A stretch of DNA of 64,000 nucleotides from assembly GCA_018881555.1 (NCBI GenBank), contig JACAXG010000201.1:450511-514510 (forward strand), in the 5' to 3' direction. Shown piece by piece: positions 1 through 9,829 of the stretch. A program made the translations under genes and the position numbers. Under the pieces are notes generated by a model. It worked only from the letters and a program-made list of their open reading frames with translations, searched no databases and had not been told where the DNA came from. Within the stretch, counting starts at the first letter, position 1; every line of letters begins with the position of its first letter. The DNA is from Amblyornis subalaris. Taxonomy: Eukaryota; Chordata; Aves; Passeriformes; Ptilonorhynchidae.

Positions 1-750
1 AGGGCAGCACAAAACCCTTCCCAAGCACAGCTGGCTCCTCCTTCGGCACCTCCTGCCTGGAGCAGGGAGGGCTCACTTGGACCATCTCCAGTGGGATGCC
101 ACCAGGGAAGGTCACCTCCCTGCAGAGCCTTCTCTGCTCAGCCCCAAAGCAGAACAGTTCCTCAGAAGCNTCTGGATGAGTGCTGGGAAGGGACTGGATC
201 TGCCTGGAGGAGCCCCCAGCCCCAGGACCCTCCAGCTGCTGATGGGGCCCGGCTGCTGCGGCCGAGGGGCAGCTGCAGCTCTGGCTGAGCCCAGAGCCAG
301 GCAAGGGGCCAGACCCCGGCCGGGGTGACCACAGGCCTCATCCAGGGATCTGGNGACAGAGGGGGTGGCAGGGAGGGGTGGCAGCCCTGGGAAGAGATGT
401 CCTCTCCTCCCCAAGGCTGCTTCCCGAGGACATTGCTCTCAAACCCTGCAGCACCTTCCCTTAACCNGTCCTGCTACCCTGGCCAAACCACGAGTCTCAC
501 AAATTACCTCCAGCTCCTCTCTCCAAGCTCTCCAGCTCCTTTCCACTCACCCCACAGCTCCTGGCCATCCTTCCTCCTGCCCAGCAGTCATTAACACCAA
601 GTTCAATTAACTCGCTGCTGCATCCTCTGCTTTCCCTGTTCAGCACCTGAGTACTGTCAAGGTCCTGCAAACTCAACATCTCAATCTCCATCCCACCAGG
701 AAGACCTCCAGGCAGAGTAGGGAGGGAGGAGGAAGCAGCCCTGCCCTTAC

Positions 751-833
751 CTGTTCCTCCAGGCTGACGGCTCTCCGGGCACGGCCCCCCAGGAGCCAGT
801 GTGGGGTGACCCGTTCTCCNTGGGGTGGTGGCC
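751..833 (-). CDS. ADAM33: ADAM33-like metalloprotease exon 2 (start of prodomain)
   Basis: Acceptor CTTTCCCAG|GGCCAC, donor GAACAG|GTAAGG; 83 nt, ending in phase 0. It encodes GERVTPHWLLGGRARRAVSL then EEQ, closely like human ADAM33 PVTPHWVLDGQPWRTVSLEE at the start of the prodomain. ADAM12 and ADAM19 are less similar there as I recall them. The catalytic, disintegrin and transmembrane parts must lie left of the window. I could not find exon 3 in bases 1-750, so intron 2 exceeds 750 bp. Confidence 0.68.
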
Positions 834-1129
834 CTGGGAAAGAGAGGACCTGGTGAACAGACCCTGCAAGAGCTTGAGAGCTGGAGCTGCTCCACAGCCA
901 CATCCAGGGGGAACTCGGGAAGGGACAGAGCTGAGGACCAACATCCAGAGCCTCTTCTCAGGTGTTTCTNGGGATGAACACGAAGCCAAAGCGTCGCCCC
1001 CTCCCCAGCCCAGCCCCTCATGGATGGCTCAGCCTTAATCCTGGGAGGCTCCCAGGAGCATTGCTCCCACCCAGGCCCCAGACCAGTGGCCTAAATCCCC
1101 TGGAACCCATCCTGGGGAAGCAGCTGGCA

Positions 1130-1242
1130 CATGGGAGTTGTGGCTGCCCCATTGCTGGAAGTGTCCAAGGCCATGTTCAGGGGTGGAAGGAGGTGAACTT
1201 CAAGGTCCCTTCCAACCCAAACCACTCCACAATTCTGTGATT
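1130..1242 (+). mobile_element. CR1 LINE 3' end
   Basis: Reads GGAAGTGTCCAAGGCCA through AAGGTCCCTTCCAACCCAAA to ATTCTGTGATT, the CR1 3' terminus. Intron 1 of the ADAM33-like gene. Confidence 0.85.
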
Positions 1243-3264
1243 TATGGGACGGGGAAGTGTGGTTCCATGACCCAACATCCAGCCATCCTCTCTGCAGCCA
1301 GGGCTGGGCTGCAGCAGGAGCAGAGGAGCTGGAAGGGCTGTGGCACGTTACGGGTTTGTCTGAGCCATCCCAGCCCCCCCGGGCAGAGCAGCACAAGCAA
1401 TTCCTTGGCTCGAGCCGAGGCAGACAGACTTTCTAAGATTATTTTTTTCCTAAACAATGTGGCTGTATTTGACTGCAGCACAGGGAGCAGCCACTGATGA
1501 CTTAAGCCTGGATGACAAGAGAACAAAAAATTAAAATCTGAAGCTGCTGCGGAGAGAGGACAAGACTGAACAAAAATGTCAAGGGTTGGGTCACCTTGCC
1601 AAGCCAAATGTTGTCAGAGAGAGCTTGGATGGGATAATCTTCCCCAGCAAAGTTATTTACTCAGGGAGTGGAATAACAGGGCTCTTGGCTTTATAATTTT
1701 ATGGGCTTGTTTTGGTTCCCCGTGCAGCGATCCAGGGGGGGTTGCCTTGAGGGAAGATGAAGTTGTTGAGAAGACAAAAGAAAAGAAAAGGTGGANTTAT
1801 GGGTTGGAAATTGCTGCTGGAAGGTTGGATGGGATCAGGTCACCCCGCCCAGCCACCTCTGTCCCCTGGGACGCGCCCGGCGCTATCGCACCGAGGTATT
1901 TAATCAGTTCCATTATTTATAGCACGGAATCAGATTCCAGGAATAACTGCAGATAAGGGGGTGGCACAATCCCAGCTTCCCTGTCCTCACCTCCTCCGAA
2001 AGCAGGAGCCAGGCCCTCCAACCCCCAGCCACAGCCAAGCCTCATTTTCTGCGGGGACACCGAGGCACGGACGCAGCCCCGCAGGGGGAGCAGCTCCGGT
2101 GGGGTTTGGTGCCTTCCCATCGCAGAGAAAAGGAACAAACCCCTCCGGTTTTAATTCCCAAAGGGAGGAGGGCAGGGAGCCGCTGCCTGTCCCGATCCCA
2201 GCTCTCTCCCACGCCGGCTGGGGAGAGGATGGGACACGAGGGGCGGCCGCTCTGCTGGGATTGCTGGGCTGGGCTTCGGGCCACGTCCCAGAAATCCCTC
2301 TGTTATGAGATTGAAGTTATGAGATTTAAGTTAAGATATTTTAAATTTCCCACTGTTTTGTCTATAGTTTTTGCTGGAAATCTGAGACACTCAGAACATG
2401 AGACGGGGCCTCAAAAATCTAACTTAAATAAACCCGTGTAGCACAGAAAGGGTTTCCCACACCCCCCTTCTCTGTATTTCCTGGAAAACACTCATTCCCA
2501 GCCCATTTCGGGAATGTTGTGGGGAACAGCGCTGCTCTGGCATTTGGGATGTCGGCACCCCGAGTTTTGGGGCTGGTGCGGCCCCGAAGGAGCCCTGCAG
2601 AGCCCAGGATCCCGCTGGAGCAGGCAGCTTTCCCCTCTCTTTATCCAAACAGAGCTTTTGGCTCCCACCACCCTCCCTGCTCCTCTTTGTTCAAAAGAAC
2701 AAAACTTTGTCCAGCAGCAGCCGAGAACCCGGGAAAGCCCTGAAGTGAAAAAAATAATAACAAAAAATGTGCTTTGGGTGGAGAAATATCAGCCCTGGCT
2801 CTTTGCGGAAGGACTTAGGGATGGGGAANAGAAACTACGGGAGGCTGAAGTGAAATCGTCACCCCCTCTCCTCCTCTTTAAAAAGTGACCTCTGGGGGAA
2901 ATCATGGACTTCCTCAACAACCGAGCAAGCCACGTTTCACCCCAAAACCCGCACAGCAGCACGAGCCCCGAGCTCCTTCCCAAGAGCCGGGAGCTGGGAG
3001 GGGATGGGCACGGGATGGGCACGGAATGGGGATTTCCGAGCCGCACCCGGAGCTGTGGGGGGTGAGAGCCGGGCCCCGTCNCTGTGGCGGGGGTGTCTGA
3101 CCCCGTCCCATCCCCTCCCATCCCGACAGGACCCTGCGGAGCCGCAGCGCCCAGCGCGGAGAGCCGGGACCGGACCGGGACCCGCCGAGCGCGGAGCTTT
3201 GGGGGCTGCCCCGGGGAGCGGCGGGACCGAGGGGAGCGAGCGCTGCCCGGAGNCCCCACCCCGT

Positions 3265-3375
3265 CCTCAAACCCATCCCCACCCNANCCCACCCCATCCT
3301 CAAACCCATCCCCACCCCATCCCACCCCATCCGCAAACCCATCCCCATCCCATCCCCACCCCATCCCCGCTCCCC
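3265..3375. repeat. Simple repeat, degenerate CCCATCCCCAC / CCTCAAACCCATCC
   Basis: On the plus strand, units of the type CCCCACCCCATCC and CCTCAAACCCATCC alternate. On the minus strand this is GGGATGGGGTGGG, a G-run pattern with quadruplex potential, placed just inside intron 1 of the ADAM33-like gene. Confidence 0.8.
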
Positions 3376-3407
3376 CAGCCCGTCCCCGGTCCCCCGGCCC
3401 CCGTTAC

Positions 3408-3504
3408 CTGCCGGCCCCGCGCGGCCCCGCGGGGGGAGCCCCAGCAGGACCCCCAGGAGGACGAGGCGCTGCCCCCAGCCCGCGGGGGGGTCCGGCCCGG
3501 CCAT
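3408..3504 (-). CDS. ADAM33: ADAM33-like metalloprotease exon 1 (signal peptide)
   Basis: The ATG at 3504 opens MAGPDPPAGWGQRLVLLGVL then LGLPPRGRAGPA: a short lead, a hydrophobic core (LVLLGVLLGL) and a small-residue cleavage region, that is, a secretory signal peptide. Donor CCGGCAG|GTAACG ends it after 97 nt in phase 1, which matches the two-nucleotide start of the exon at 833. It lies in a CpG island. ADAM33 (ADAM13/33) is a type I membrane metalloprotease of the meltrin group that sheds or cleaves cell-surface and matrix proteins. A signal peptide alone does not identify the family; the call rests on exon 2. Confidence 0.65.
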
Positions 3505-3750
3505 GCCGCCGCTCCNGGGGCCGTCACCGCCCCGACTCGGCGCCTGCGGTCCGATCTCCTCCTCTTAAGCAGCCGGTCCCTCCCCTCGCCGAGCCCCGAG
3601 CCGTGCCGGCCGGGGGGCGGCGGGGAGGGGGCTGCTTTGTTCGCCCATATTTATTGTATTTATTGCTGNGTTTCTTGGCCCAGTCCGGCCGCTTAATGAG
3701 AACCAGACCACCGGCTCCCAGGGTCCCAGGCTGCCCCCGCCCGCCGCGGC

Positions 3751-3840
3751 TCCATCCATCCCCCTATCCATCTCCATCCATCCCTCTATCCATCCCTCCC
3801 TCCATCCGTCTCCATCCATCCACCCATCTGTCCATCTCCA
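3751..3840. repeat. (CCAT)n microsatellite, interrupted
   Basis: Runs of CCAT with CTAT, CCTC and CTGT variants on plus. It lies about 100 bp beyond the ADAM33-like CpG island, in the intergenic spacer. Confidence 0.85.
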
Positions 3841-4071
3841 CCGCTGCTTCACCCCCGTCCGCCAAAGAAAGGGGGGGGGTCCCCACAGGCTGCCTGCACA
3901 AGGAGAGGGGGGAAAGGTGAGTAAAGCAATTAAATAACTCCATCCATCCTGCCAGAGACACTTCTGTGACCCTCAGTCCACTCCACAGCTGTTANTATTA
4001 ATAATACTAATGATATTGATTATTAACATCAGTATTTATAGTATTAATTTATAATAGTAATGCTATTAATT

Positions 4072-4212
4072 GTGGAATCACAGAATGGTTTAAGTTGGAA
4101 GGGACCTTAAAGCTCANCTCGTTCCACCCCCTGCCATGGGCAGGGACACCTTCCACTATCCCAGGCTGCTCCAAGCCCCATCCAACCCGGCCTTGGACAC
4201 TGCCAGGGATGG
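4072..4212 (-). mobile_element. CR1 LINE 3' end (left arm of inverted pair)
   Basis: Reverse complement of the CR1 end: AATCACAGAATGGTTT, CCATGGGCAGGGACACC, TTGGACACTGCCAGGGA. Confidence 0.9.
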
Positions 4213-4355
4213 ATATTACTGACATCATCAAACCAAACCCATCAAACCAGGAACAGAGAGTGNGGGGATGAGGAATTCTCCCTTCACTTCCTGCACACAC
4301 AGTCCCAGCCCATTTGGGTGCTTCCCTGGGGTCACCCAACTCTCCCNCCNACAGA

Positions 4356-4482
4356 GCAGCTGTNGCTGCCCCATCCCTGGAAGTGTCCAAGGCCAGGTTG
4401 GACAGGGCTTGGAGCAACCTGAGGTAGTGGAAGGTGTCCCTGCCCATGGCAGGGGTGGCACTGGATGGGATTCCATGAACTC
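4356..4482 (+). mobile_element. CR1 LINE 3' end (right arm of inverted pair)
   Basis: GGAAGTGTCCAAGGCCAGG through GGTGTCCCTGCCCATGGCAG. It lies in inverted orientation to the copy 145 bp to the left. Confidence 0.9.
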
Positions 4483-5433
4483 CTGCCTTTCCTGGGTCAC
4501 TCTCTGCACAGCACAGGTCTCCTGAAGCTTAACCTCACCCTGCAGGTCCCGCCAGCTCCANGAGAGGACAAACACTCCAAAAACCAGTCCCTCCAAGGAG
4601 CATCCCTGTGGAAGCGTGGTGGGAACCCGCGGGCACGGCGGGGGCCCAGCGGAGCAGCTGGGAATCAGCAGCCTGGCACGGACCCGGGAGAGATTCCAAG
4701 GCACGACGGGCCCGCAGCCATCGGGAAACCATCGGGGNCCGCGGGGACGAGCAGAGCCTGCGAAGGGCTTTCCAAGAAAGGGCAGTNGGGGGCCAGGGCT
4801 GGGATGGAGCAGGGACTGGGAGCCGGAGGGAGCCCCGGGCAGGGACGGGCCCCGGTGTTCTCCCAGGAGCCGTCTCCAGAGCGTGGCCTCGGCGGCACTC
4901 CATGAAAAGGGACATTTCTCCTCATTTCCCCACTTCCCAGGCAGGCGGAGGGGTCTGTGCTTCCCAGCGGGAACGTGAGCAGGGCAGTTGGACGGGGAGC
5001 CCCTGGCCCTGCTGGCTGGGAGCGGCAGCTGGTGCCGCTGCGGAGCCTACAAAAGGCTTTTTGTGGGAAGGAGCAGGCGCTGTCCCCTGTCCCCCACCGC
5101 GGCTGCGCTGGTCACAGCCTGGCAGCTGAGCCCCAGCCCGGGGTTCCTGCGGCACGGAGCGAGCCAGGAGCAGCACGTGGGGAGCAGGGCTGGGATCACT
5201 CACAGCCGTGGAACTGCAGACGAGGAGGGGCGCTCGGTGCCTGTTTGCAGGAGCTCTCACCCTGCCAGGCACTCCCTGTCCCCGGGCACGGCGGAGGGAG
5301 CAGCACGTGGACACACGAGCACGGGACAATGCTCAGGGGGACCCTGGACAGCCACATTTGGGGCTTCCTCAGCCCAAACTCCATCGCCCTTACCCCGGCA
5401 CAGGATCTGCAAAGCACACGCCGAGGTGTGACA

Positions 5434-5856
5434 CGGAACCACAGAATCCCGGGATAAGTGGGGTTGGAAAAAGCCTCCAGGAGCATCGAGTCCAACCTGT
5501 GACTGATCCCCACCCTGTCCCCAGCCCAGAGCACTGAGTGCCACATCCAGGCATTCCTTGGACACCTCCAGGGATGGGCACTCCAAACCTCCCTGGACAG
5601 CCCTTTCCGTGAAGAAATTTTCCCAATATCCACCCTGAGCCTCCCCTGGCCCGGCTCGAGGCCATTCCCTCTCCTCCTGTCCCTGTTCCCTGGGAGCAGA
5701 GCCCGNCCCCCCCCGGCTGCCCCCTCCTGTCAGGAGTTGTGCAGAGCCAGAAGGTCCCCCCTGAGCCTCCTTTTCTCCAGGCTGAGCCCCTTTCCCAGCT
5801 CCCTCAGCCGCTCCTGGGGCTCCAGCCCCTTCCCAGCTCCGTTCCCTTCCTTGGAC
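5434..5856 (-). mobile_element. CR1 LINE fragment, longer copy
   Basis: CACAGAATCCCGGGATAAG, GGACACCTCCAGGGATGG, then the upstream part through CTTTTCTCCAGGCTGAGCCC and CCCAGCTCCCTCAGCCGCTC, the usual order of an inverted avian CR1. Confidence 0.9.
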
Positions 5857-6689
5857 ATGTCCTTCTCTAATAGAACAGCTCAATGCTGCTCATAAAAACT
5901 CGTGCCCTGATAGACCCCAAAAACATCTCCTCAGCACAGATCACCTCCTGTGATCAGGATTCACATCACCCCTTGTGATTCACCTCACCTCCTGTGCTGA
6001 ATCCATTTCAGGTAGGGGAACAACCCAACTTAGGGAAAACAACTTGGAATCTCTTTGGCATCATGAGCACCAGCTGGAAGGAGCTCCTGACGAAGCAACA
6101 GGGCTGCAGCACATGGGTACATGAATAAAATTAGACTGGATTNAAAAAATCCCCTTTTTCCCTAGGAAGACTCTCACGAGTGTCCTCATCCCCCTGGAAT
6201 TTGAGCTCCTTCCAGGAGCATTAATCAACGTGGCTTTCATTTGTCACGCCGAGGTCGCTCACCCTCCCGCAGGGTCCCACTTGGCTGGGAGAATTAACTT
6301 TATCTGCTGATGGAGGGAGAAAAATATTAATAAAAGCTTGACTTTCAAACCTTGCTCGTGTGAAAGAGCCGGGCCTTTTCCATTTCCAGCTGAATTCCCG
6401 CCCCAGGCTGAATTCCTGCCCCAGCCGAGGACGAGCNATGACTTCAGCTGGCCAGAGCAGTCACCCGGCTCATAAAGGCAGCACAAAGGAAACAATATAT
6501 TAAAATCTGCTTTACTGGATTAAAGCTGGATCTGCACTAATGAACAGCCAGTCAGGAAGTCACGTCTTCCTTAGGGAATTGTTTCAGGAAAAGTGAATTA
6601 TAAACCAGGATGCACTCATGGAAAAAATTCNATGGAGTTTGGGGCGGTCTGATGTAAGGTCCATAACCCATCTGATTTTAGCTGCCAGT

Positions 6690-6752
6690 GCAGGGGTTGG
6701 AACTGGATGGTCTTTGAGGCCCCTTGCAATCCAAACCATTCTGGAATTCTGG
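6690..6752 (+). mobile_element. CR1 LINE 3' tip
   Basis: GGGGTTGGAACTGGATGGTC then CAATCCAAACCATTCTGGAA, only the last 60 bp. Confidence 0.75.
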
Positions 6753-7083
6753 AAGAGATTTCCTTTGGCACAGGGCAAATCCCTTCTTGTCTCCCTCTCT
6801 CCAGAGTCATCCTGTTGTGTTCTCCCACAACACCAACAAAGGGACCAACAGAAATCCTGGGAAGCCTTCCAGCAGCCACCCGTGCTGGACAGGCCACATC
6901 TGGGCAGAGGGACAGCAACAGTGGCCAAATCCTGTGGGAAACCTCCTTTTCCAAGGAAATGGGGCACTTCGGCTTAATTTTTACATCATCCTTGCAATGT
7001 ATTTCCATGGAAATCTTTCCAGTTACCAGCAACGAGAGAACGTGTCCCAAACATCCACCCAAGCCCCCTCAGTGCCTGGTGTG

Positions 7084-7262
7084 AGAGTGGTTCTCCATAG
7101 GAAGGATTCCAAGAACAGCCAAACCAGCTGCAGAGTGGTTCTCCATAAAAAGGATTCCAAGAACAGCCAAACCAGNTNGAGAGTGGTTCTCCATANNAAG
7201 GATTCCAAGAACAGCCAAACCAGTTGGAGAGTGGTTCTCCATAGGAAGGATTCCAAAAACAC
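7084..7262. repeat. 48-bp tandem repeat, about 3.7 copies
   Basis: AGAGTGGTTCTCCATA recurs at 7084, 7132, 7180 and 7228, exactly 48 bp apart, each followed by AGGATTCCAAGAACAGCCAA. The last copy is partial and diverged. The n's in copy three suggest collapsed or polymorphic copies. It is intergenic and the reading frame has no known product. Confidence 0.95.
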
Positions 7263-7941
7263 CCACCAAAACCCACAGGACTGACCACGACAGAAAAGGA
7301 TCGGGAGTGATTCCCTCGGGGTGGAATTCACAGCACAAAAGGAAGAACGAGTGGAAATGTTCACAAAGAAGGAAATGGAAGGTGTCTCTGAAGGGGNAAA
7401 AAAAGCCTCTATTTTAAAATAGAGCACATTTCAAAGCAAAAGGTGGGGGTTTGTACCTCTTTTCCGTTTCCCTGCCTTGTCCNTCTGATCCATGAGGTTT
7501 CCCAGCTCCAGGTCAGGCTGTGCACACACATCTGTCCCACACAACAACCCCTGGGGGGGGATGCTGATCAAAGGACACTTCTGAATGACCAAAAACACAA
7601 ANCTGCTCCTACAGCGTTCACAAAAACCAGTTCTGCCCTCATCCAACTTCCAAAGATTTGCAGAATTTCCCCTAAAAGTCTTTGTGCAGATTTAGGAGGG
7701 ATGACTNCGCTCTGGAATCAGCACAAGACAATTTCCTGAGGTTTTGGAGAGGAGTTTGGCATGCTGGAAGCAGCGACTCCAAANGTCAACAGTCTCCTTC
7801 CCAAGAAGGATAAACACTGGAGGCTCTGCATCCAGCACCAGCCTTACCCCACCTGAGGACAGGGAATGGCCATGGCATGAGTCAGCGCAGCAGCATCCTC
7901 GTGGAGCCATCAGGGAGGGAGGGATGGTAACATTCCCCCCC

Positions 7942-7983
7942 NNNNNNNNNNNNNNNNNNNNNNNNNNNNNNNNNNNNNNNNNN
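7942..7983. other. Assembly gap in a poly-C tract
   Basis: Forty-two n's are flanked by seven C on the left and twelve C on the right. The gap probably reflects a long C homopolymer (G-run on the minus strand) that stopped sequencing. Confidence 0.95.
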
Positions 7984-8011
7984 CCCCCCCCCCCCGATTT
8001 TGGGGGAAAGT

Positions 8012-8200
8012 TTCATCTCCCAAAGGTTTGTCCAGCCCTGGCACAGCTGCCCAGGGCAGGGGGGGAGACCCCACCCCTGGGGGGATTTCAAATCCCTGTG
8101 GAAGTGGCACTTGGGGACATGGGGCACTGGTGGCCGTGGCTGTGCTGGGGGAACATGGGACTGGATGGGCTCAGAGGGATTTTGGAAGAGCAAGGCCCTC
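8012..8200 (+). mobile_element. CR1 LINE 3' end, second subfamily
   Basis: GTCCAGCCCTGGCACAGCTG, CCCCTGGGGGGATTTCAAAT, GACTGGATGGGCTCAGAGGG: the subfamily with a long GTGGCACTTGGGGACATGG segment. Adjacent to the poly-C gap. Confidence 0.8.
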
Positions 8201-8435
8201 AAGCTCCCCTCATTTTTCATCATTTGGAAGCTGAACAGCTCAAAGCAGCAGCTGAGTGGCCTTGAACGAGCTCCAGGGGAGGCAGGATCTTGTTTGGGCT
8301 CCAGCACTCCCTAATTTCTTGTCCCAGGAGCAAGTCCANTCCCGTGTGGATCAGGGGATCCGGGAGAAAGCTCAGCACCACAGTTTGAGCTCCTTTTGCT
8401 TCAGGAACACACAAAGCTGATTTCTAGCTCAAGAC

Positions 8436-8518
8436 CAGGTTGGGCAGGGCAGGGGGTGGAACCGGGTGGGCTTCAAGGTCCCTCCCAACCCAAACCAGGC
8501 TGTCATTCCGTGATAAAC
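8436..8518 (+). mobile_element. CR1 LINE 3' tip
   Basis: GGGGGTGGAACCGGGTGGGC then TCCCTCCCAACCCAAACCAG. Confidence 0.8.
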
Positions 8519-8643
8519 AGGTACAATCCCATTTTGGGCAGTGGGAAGGTCTGGGGAGATGAGCCAAAGTCTGAGCTGACTGATCACAGCCATGTGATCT
8601 CTGTTGTTTTTAATCTGCACTTCAGATTTCTGAGACCAAACCA

Positions 8644-8980
8644 GATCATGGAATACTGGAACGGCTTGGGTTGGGACCTTAAAGCCNATCCAGTGCCACC
8701 CCTGCCATGGGCAGGGACACCTCCCACTGGACCAGGGTGCTCCAAGCCCCNTCCAGCCTGGCCTTGGGCACTGCCAGGGATCCAGGGGCAGCCACAGCTT
8801 CTCTGGGCAACCTGTGCCGGGGCCTCCCCACCCACACAGCCAGGAATTCCTTCCCAATATCCCACNCAAATCTCCCCTTTTCCAGTGTGAAGCCATTCCC
8901 CTGTGTCCTGTCCCTTCATCCCATCCCAAGTCCCTCTCCAGCTCTCCTGGAGCCCCTTTAGGCACTGGAAGTTCTCTCCA
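8644..8980 (-). mobile_element. CR1 LINE fragment
   Basis: ATCATGGAATACTGGAACG, CCATGGGCAGGGACACCTCC, then CTTCTCTGGGCAACCTGTGC and CTCTCCTGGAGCCCCTTTAG. Confidence 0.9.
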
Positions 8981-9374
8981 GAACCTTCCATCTCCAAGTT
9001 CTCCCCAGAACTGGGTGTTCCCTCGCAGCTGTTCCCTGAACTAAGTTACCACAAACATCTGAAGCAGGGAAAACAGGGAAGCACATTCACACCACTTTGT
9101 TTTCCTCAGATGTCTCTTCCTGTTTATCCACCATGAACTCCACAGTGACAATCAGATGAAATGAGACTCCAGGCTTTTATCACCACACCCCACAACCCTT
9201 CTACTGCATCTTTTTAGTGATGCTGGCCCTGGGCACAACCAGGGACCCTGNATGCAACCACCTAATGAAGTGAAGGGGATTCTCCCAGGAAAGGCCTAAA
9301 AATTCCCAACATCCCCAGAAGTGTCTGTGCTCAGCCCCTCCTGGCCCTCACACAAGCACAGCTGCAACAGTTAC

Positions 9375-9784
9375 TCCAACTCATGTGTTTTATTGAGGGG
9401 TTTTTCAGTACAAAACGTAATGAGTCAATTTTCTACACTGAGACAGGAATTAAAAAAATAAAAAAATCCTTGTTAAAACCTGTTGAAAATAAATATATAA
9501 AACTGCTATTCCAATCAGGGAGTTATAAATATATTATGAACCAAGTTTTTCCAAACTATGTTTCCTCTGGAANTGCATAAACACCACTACAAAACCCAAG
9601 CTATTTATTTAAAACCCTAACATCCATCCCAAATCATCAATTCTTAAACAGAGCAAGATCAGNTGAGTACAGAAGTGACCCAACACCACAAAAGCTGAGC
9701 TGCAGAAGCATTTACTGCTTTATCTGTGTCACATCAGGTCCTGCTCCGTGCTGCACCCCCCAGCCTGGGTTGGAGATCATCCCA
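9375..9784 (-). other. ALMS1: ALMS1 3' untranslated region
   Basis: The AT-rich stretch after the stop codon carries no open frame of note and ends near an AATAAA signal followed by a GT-rich downstream element. Two upstream AATAAA-like sites on the minus strand (for example 9603-9608) could give shorter forms. The end point is an estimate from the signal position. Confidence 0.7.
9389..9394 (-). terminator. ALMS1: ALMS1 polyadenylation signal AATAAA
   Basis: The minus strand reads CTCAATAAAACACATG, followed 20-50 nt later by a GT-rich stretch (TGAGTTGG, CTGTGCTTGTGTG) typical of a cleavage/polyadenylation downstream element. It lies about 390 bp after the ALMS1 stop. Confidence 0.7.
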
Positions 9785-9829
9785 TCAGCTCCAGGACACC
9801 TTCTTCCCTAGGACACGGTTGGTGATTTT
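9785..9829 (-). CDS. ALMS1: ALMS1 exon 20, terminal coding exon
   Basis: Residues 2929-2942 and the TGA stop (9787-9785). Acceptor TCTCTTCCAG|AAAATC. It encodes [14 protein letters not shown], matching the human C-terminus KRVTNQLLGRKVPWD in length and sequence. A CR1 fragment in sense orientation lies about 90 bp upstream of the acceptor. Confidence 0.97.
   Translation of the reverse strand, partial: KITNRVLGKKVSWS

Larger units (their letters stand above)
834..3407 (-). other. Intron 1 of the ADAM33-like gene
   Basis: It contains a CR1 3' end (1130-1242), an ACCCCATCC-rich simple repeat at its 5' end (3265-3375), and AT-rich single-copy DNA at 2290-2430. I see no further exon in it. The many open frames near 2800-3400 come from the GC-rich simple repeat. 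Confidence 0.6.
2900..3670 (-). promoter_or_regulatory. ADAM33: CpG-island promoter of the ADAM33-like gene
   Basis: Strongly GC- and CpG-rich sequence surrounds exon 1 and extends about 150 bp upstream of its ATG, with GC-box-like GGGGCGGCGGGG on plus near 3615. Just beyond, at 3647-3668, an AT-rich patch reads AATACAATAAATATGG on the minus strand and could act as a TATA-like element. The transcription start is probably between 3520 and 3640. Confidence 0.6.
3671..9374. other. Intergenic spacer between ALMS1 3' end and the ADAM33-like promoter
   Basis: It holds a (CCAT)n tract, an AT-rich run at 3990-4070, seven CR1 3' ends, a 48-bp tandem repeat and a poly-C gap. Stretches 4490-5430, 5860-6690, 7270-7930 and 8980-9374 have no gene or repeat I can name. 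The moderately GC-rich 4600-5400 block has overlapping open frames but no family similarity or splice pattern. Confidence 0.6.

Noticed and set aside
1..750. ADAM33 exon 3 in the left margin
   Set aside because: No segment like the LEAEGQELLLELEKN stretch in any minus frame; it must lie outside the window.
3084..3920. Plus-strand open frame of 278 codons, Pro-rich
   Set aside because: Comes from the CCCATCC and (CCAT)n simple repeats plus the CpG island; the minus strand holds the signal-peptide exon.
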